Part shown: piece after piece, positions 34,013 to 35,728 of the stretch | Numbering within the stretch: position 1 is the stretch's first letter | Layout: each line of letters begins with the position of its first letter | Assembly: GCA_903902745.1 (NCBI GenBank) | Contig: CAIUWA010000001.1 | Location: forward strand, 1 to 35,728 | Length of the DNA: 35,728 nucleotides | Source: an uncultured Opitutia bacterium | Lineage (GTDB): Bacteria > Verrucomicrobiota > Verrucomicrobiia > Opitutales > Opitutaceae | Direction: 5' to 3' | The notes under the pieces: model-generated | What the model saw: only the letters and a program-made list of their open reading frames with translations | Database searches by the model: none | What the model was told of the DNA's origin: nothing | Translations under genes and position numbers: made by a program

Positions 34013-34510
34013 TTAACCCAGCTTCAGCTTGAAAAGGCGCTGGCCATATTCGACCGGCTGACCGTTTTCGACGAGAGTTTCAATGATGGTGCCTTTGATT
34101 TCGGCTTGAATTTCATTCATGATCTTCATGGCCTCAATTATGCAGACCACCGAATTTTCGACAACCTTGGCTCCAGGATCGACAAACGGTTTGCTTTCGG
34201 GAGAGGGTGATCGATAGAAGGTGCCGACCATCGGTGACTTAATGTAAGTAACTCCTTCTTCGTCCTGGGTGACTCCGGGGCTTCCGGGGGAAGGTGGCGT
34301 GGACGATGCACCTGGCAGAGAGGCAGACGAAGTGGTCAAACCCTCGTTCGATGTGAATGGCGGGTTGGATGAGCGCCCTGTTGTCACAATGGGTAGCCCG
34401 TTATTACCACGCCGGATTTTGAGCTTAAAACCCTCTTCTTCGACTGCGAACTCGGTTAGTTCCGAGCGCTTCATCAAATCGATGATTTGTTTAATCTGTT
34501 TGAGATCCAA
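34013..34510 (-). CDS. accB: Biotin carboxyl carrier protein of acetyl-CoA carboxylase
   Basis: This 165-residue carrier is biotinylated on the Lys of 'EAMKIMNE' near residue 129. The N-terminal 'MDLKQIKQIIDLMKRSELTEF' region, a Pro/Ser/Ala hinge (about 45-75) and the C-terminal lipoyl-like domain are all typical. The start codon is TTG at 34510: this position gives the conserved AccB N terminus, no ATG or GTG lies between it and an in-frame stop about 60 nt upstream, and the first Met in the family alignment coincides. A TTG start may keep AccB synthesis low, and AccB level is known to be regulated in E. coli. accC follows at 89 bp. Confidence 0.95.
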   Translation of the reverse strand: MDLKQIKQIIDLMKRSELTEFAVEEEGFKLKIRRGNNGLPIVTTGRSSNPPFTSNEGLTTSSASLPGASSTPPSPGSPGVTQDEEGVTYIKSPMVGTFYRSPSPESKPFVDPGAKVVENSVVCIIEAMKIMNEIQAEIKGTIIETLVENGQPVEYGQRLFKLKLG

Positions 34511-35397
34511 ACGGAGCCTTGGTTGATGTTGGCTAACGTAAAAAGTTAGTTCGTCTTTGCAGACCGGCGTTCAAAGTGAAAGCCCATCCACTAGCAACCC
34601 TTGATTTCCACAATTTTGAGGAATGTGCGAAATAGAGCACAATAACCGTTAAAATAGCCAAAAACAGACGAATATTTGGCAATATCGGCCAAATTTATGA
34701 TGTTTATAGATACGGGAAAAGGCACATTTTTTGGCAGATTGAAGCCAGCGCGTCGCCTTAGATTTTTACTTTAACGGCACTTAACAGCAAAGTGTCAAGA
34801 CGAGCACAAAGGGAGCTGGAGACACCAAATTGACGGAAAGTATGGCGTACAGCAGGCAAGTATCCCCAATTGGTTGGTTAGGCAGGTGAGTTGAGCACTA
34901 CGGCTCAAGTCGCAATGATATCCTGCAAAATTCCGGTCAACCAATGGCCAGGCGGTGTCGTTGGGCCCATATAATACTTAGGAAGGGATTTTGCAGTGAT
35001 GGATCCTGTGGATGAGCCACAAATCCGCCTTCGATCTCGGGCTGGCCAAACAATCTCCGCTCAGCTGACAAATCGTATCGATATTAAAATACAAATGAGA
35101 AAACGGATGCGGTAACTTCTGTGCAGGAAAAAATCTGCCGATTTCTCTCAGAAAGTATTAGATGCTAATAATTGATTAACAGGAATTAAAGCAATTTAGG
35201 GCGGAAACTTATAAAAAGAACTTGAATCAAAATCCTGCGCTTACATGTTCCGCGTCCCGGTATTTCACGGGCTGCCAGTTTCGATTGGCGGTGAGGTGAA
35301 ATAGCGGAGGCAATATTCGGCTCTTTCCTTAAATTTTCCGGATAATTTCCGGGAAAAGTATTGACGGAGTATCCGCCGAAGTTCTTGCTTGAACTCT
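34511..35397. other. AT-rich gene-free kilobase upstream of the rRNA operon
   Basis: This stretch is visibly richer in A and T than the rest of the window. Only short open frames occur, none with recognisable features; a minus-strand 90-codon frame at 35186-35458 overlaps the rRNA leader and is rejected. It must contain the accB promoter on the minus strand and the rRNA promoters on the plus strand. TATAAT (34970-34975) and TTGACG (34830-34835, 35361-35366) occur, but I found no well-spaced pair. No tRNA, repeat array or coding remnant was seen. Confidence 0.6.
34674..34694. promoter_or_regulatory. Palindrome upstream of accB, possible operator
   Basis: ATTTGGC (34674-34680) is perfectly complementary to GCCAAAT (34688-34694) around a 7-nt AATATCG centre, about 165 bp upstream of the accB start. 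This size and AT/GC balance fit a dimeric repressor site. No regulator gene is adjacent, so the assignment is speculative. Confidence 0.35.
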
Positions 35398-35423
35398 TTC
35401 CCCTCGGGGAAGGCTCTTTGAAA
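35398..35423 (+). promoter_or_regulatory. boxB-like hairpin and boxA antitermination element of rRNA leader
   Basis: TTCCC (35398-35402) pairs with GGGAA (35407-35411) around the tetraloop CTCG. It is immediately followed by GGCTCTTTGAAA (35412-35423), a good match to the boxA consensus TGCTCTTTA of rRNA leaders. The hairpin-then-boxA order equals boxB-boxA in E. coli rrn operons, where NusB/NusE bind boxA and prevent Rho-dependent termination. It is about 110 bp upstream of the 16S start. Confidence 0.7.
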
Positions 35424-35439
35424 TTTACTTTGTGCGATT

Positions 35440-35492
35440 GATTGGGACCCCCAATCAAAATTCAAAATACGATGCCAGCTTCGGCTGGTATC
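35440..35492 (+). promoter_or_regulatory. Two stem-loops in the 16S rRNA leader
   Basis: GATTGGG (35440-35446) pairs perfectly with CCCAATC (35450-35456) around ACC. GATGCCAGC (35471-35479) pairs with GCTGGTATC (35484-35492) around a stable TTCG tetraloop with one G-T wobble. Both lie between boxA and the 16S 5' end. They may guide leader folding or the processing of precursor 16S rRNA. Confidence 0.65.
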
Positions 35493-35533
35493 AAGTTAGT
35501 AGTTCAAGAATCACTAGGTTCTGAACTCTCAGT

Positions 35534-35728
<195 letters not shown>

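Noticed and set aside
35186-35458. 90-codon minus-strand frame near the rRNA gene
   Set aside because: It overlaps the boxA/boxB leader, has no domain, and lies antisense to the rRNA transcript.

Overview
The window is chromosomal DNA from a GC-rich Gram-negative bacterium, most likely a verrucomicrobium of the Opitutae/Opitutaceae type. Support comes from the 16S rRNA start at the right edge (its 5' region has the 'GAATGAACGCTGGCGGCGTGG' style of start, quoted here only as a description), from lipoprotein, Tat, heptose and RND-adaptor genes that imply a double membrane, and from the general lack of Shine-Dalgarno sequences. The species assignment is inference; no database was searched. About 30 protein genes are present, nearly all of them housekeeping or envelope functions. 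I see no prophage, transposase, CRISPR array or tRNA.

Left part (1-11.5 kb): a GDSL esterase (tesA-like) is divergent from an ABC ATPase and a large FtsX-type permease. This is the same arrangement as tesA/ybbA-ybbP of E. coli. A short outer-membrane-type protein, probably truncated, follows the esterase. After the permease come a SlyD-like FKBP prolyl isomerase and a ROK/polyphosphate-glucokinase-like sugar kinase. A MacAB-like efflux operon follows: an adaptor, an ATPase and two different permeases.

Middle (11.5-27.7 kb): an oversized adenylate-kinase-like protein faces an NtrC-type response regulator/histidine kinase pair, followed by small DUF3185-like and DUF883-like membrane proteins. 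A long U32-family protein (RlhA-like), a small secreted protein, and a minus-strand set follow: a lipoprotein phosphodiesterase, TatA, an aldose 1-epimerase, a RodZ-like protein and FtsK. ManA is divergent from FtsK.

Right part (27.8-35.7 kb): grpE-dnaJ, a stand-alone heptose-1-phosphate adenylyltransferase, purN, an unrecognised lipoprotein and prmA run forward. accB-accC (TTG start on accB) run backward. An AT-rich, gene-free kilobase leads into an rRNA leader with boxB/boxA-like signals and the first ~195 nt of 16S rRNA.

The most striking non-coding feature is a set of inverted tandem-repeat arrays that fill the gaps between genes, mostly inside operons. One family has an exact 7-nt period (CCCAATT/CCCAACT-type), another an exact 8-nt period (CACGGAAG-type), and a third is a GTCACNC-type heptamer. 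G-rich arms follow stop codons and complementary C-rich arms precede the next start codon, so each transcript could fold into a long hairpin between cistrons. A separate 28-bp REP-like palindrome and a two-hairpin-plus-T6 structure ahead of the response regulator are also present.
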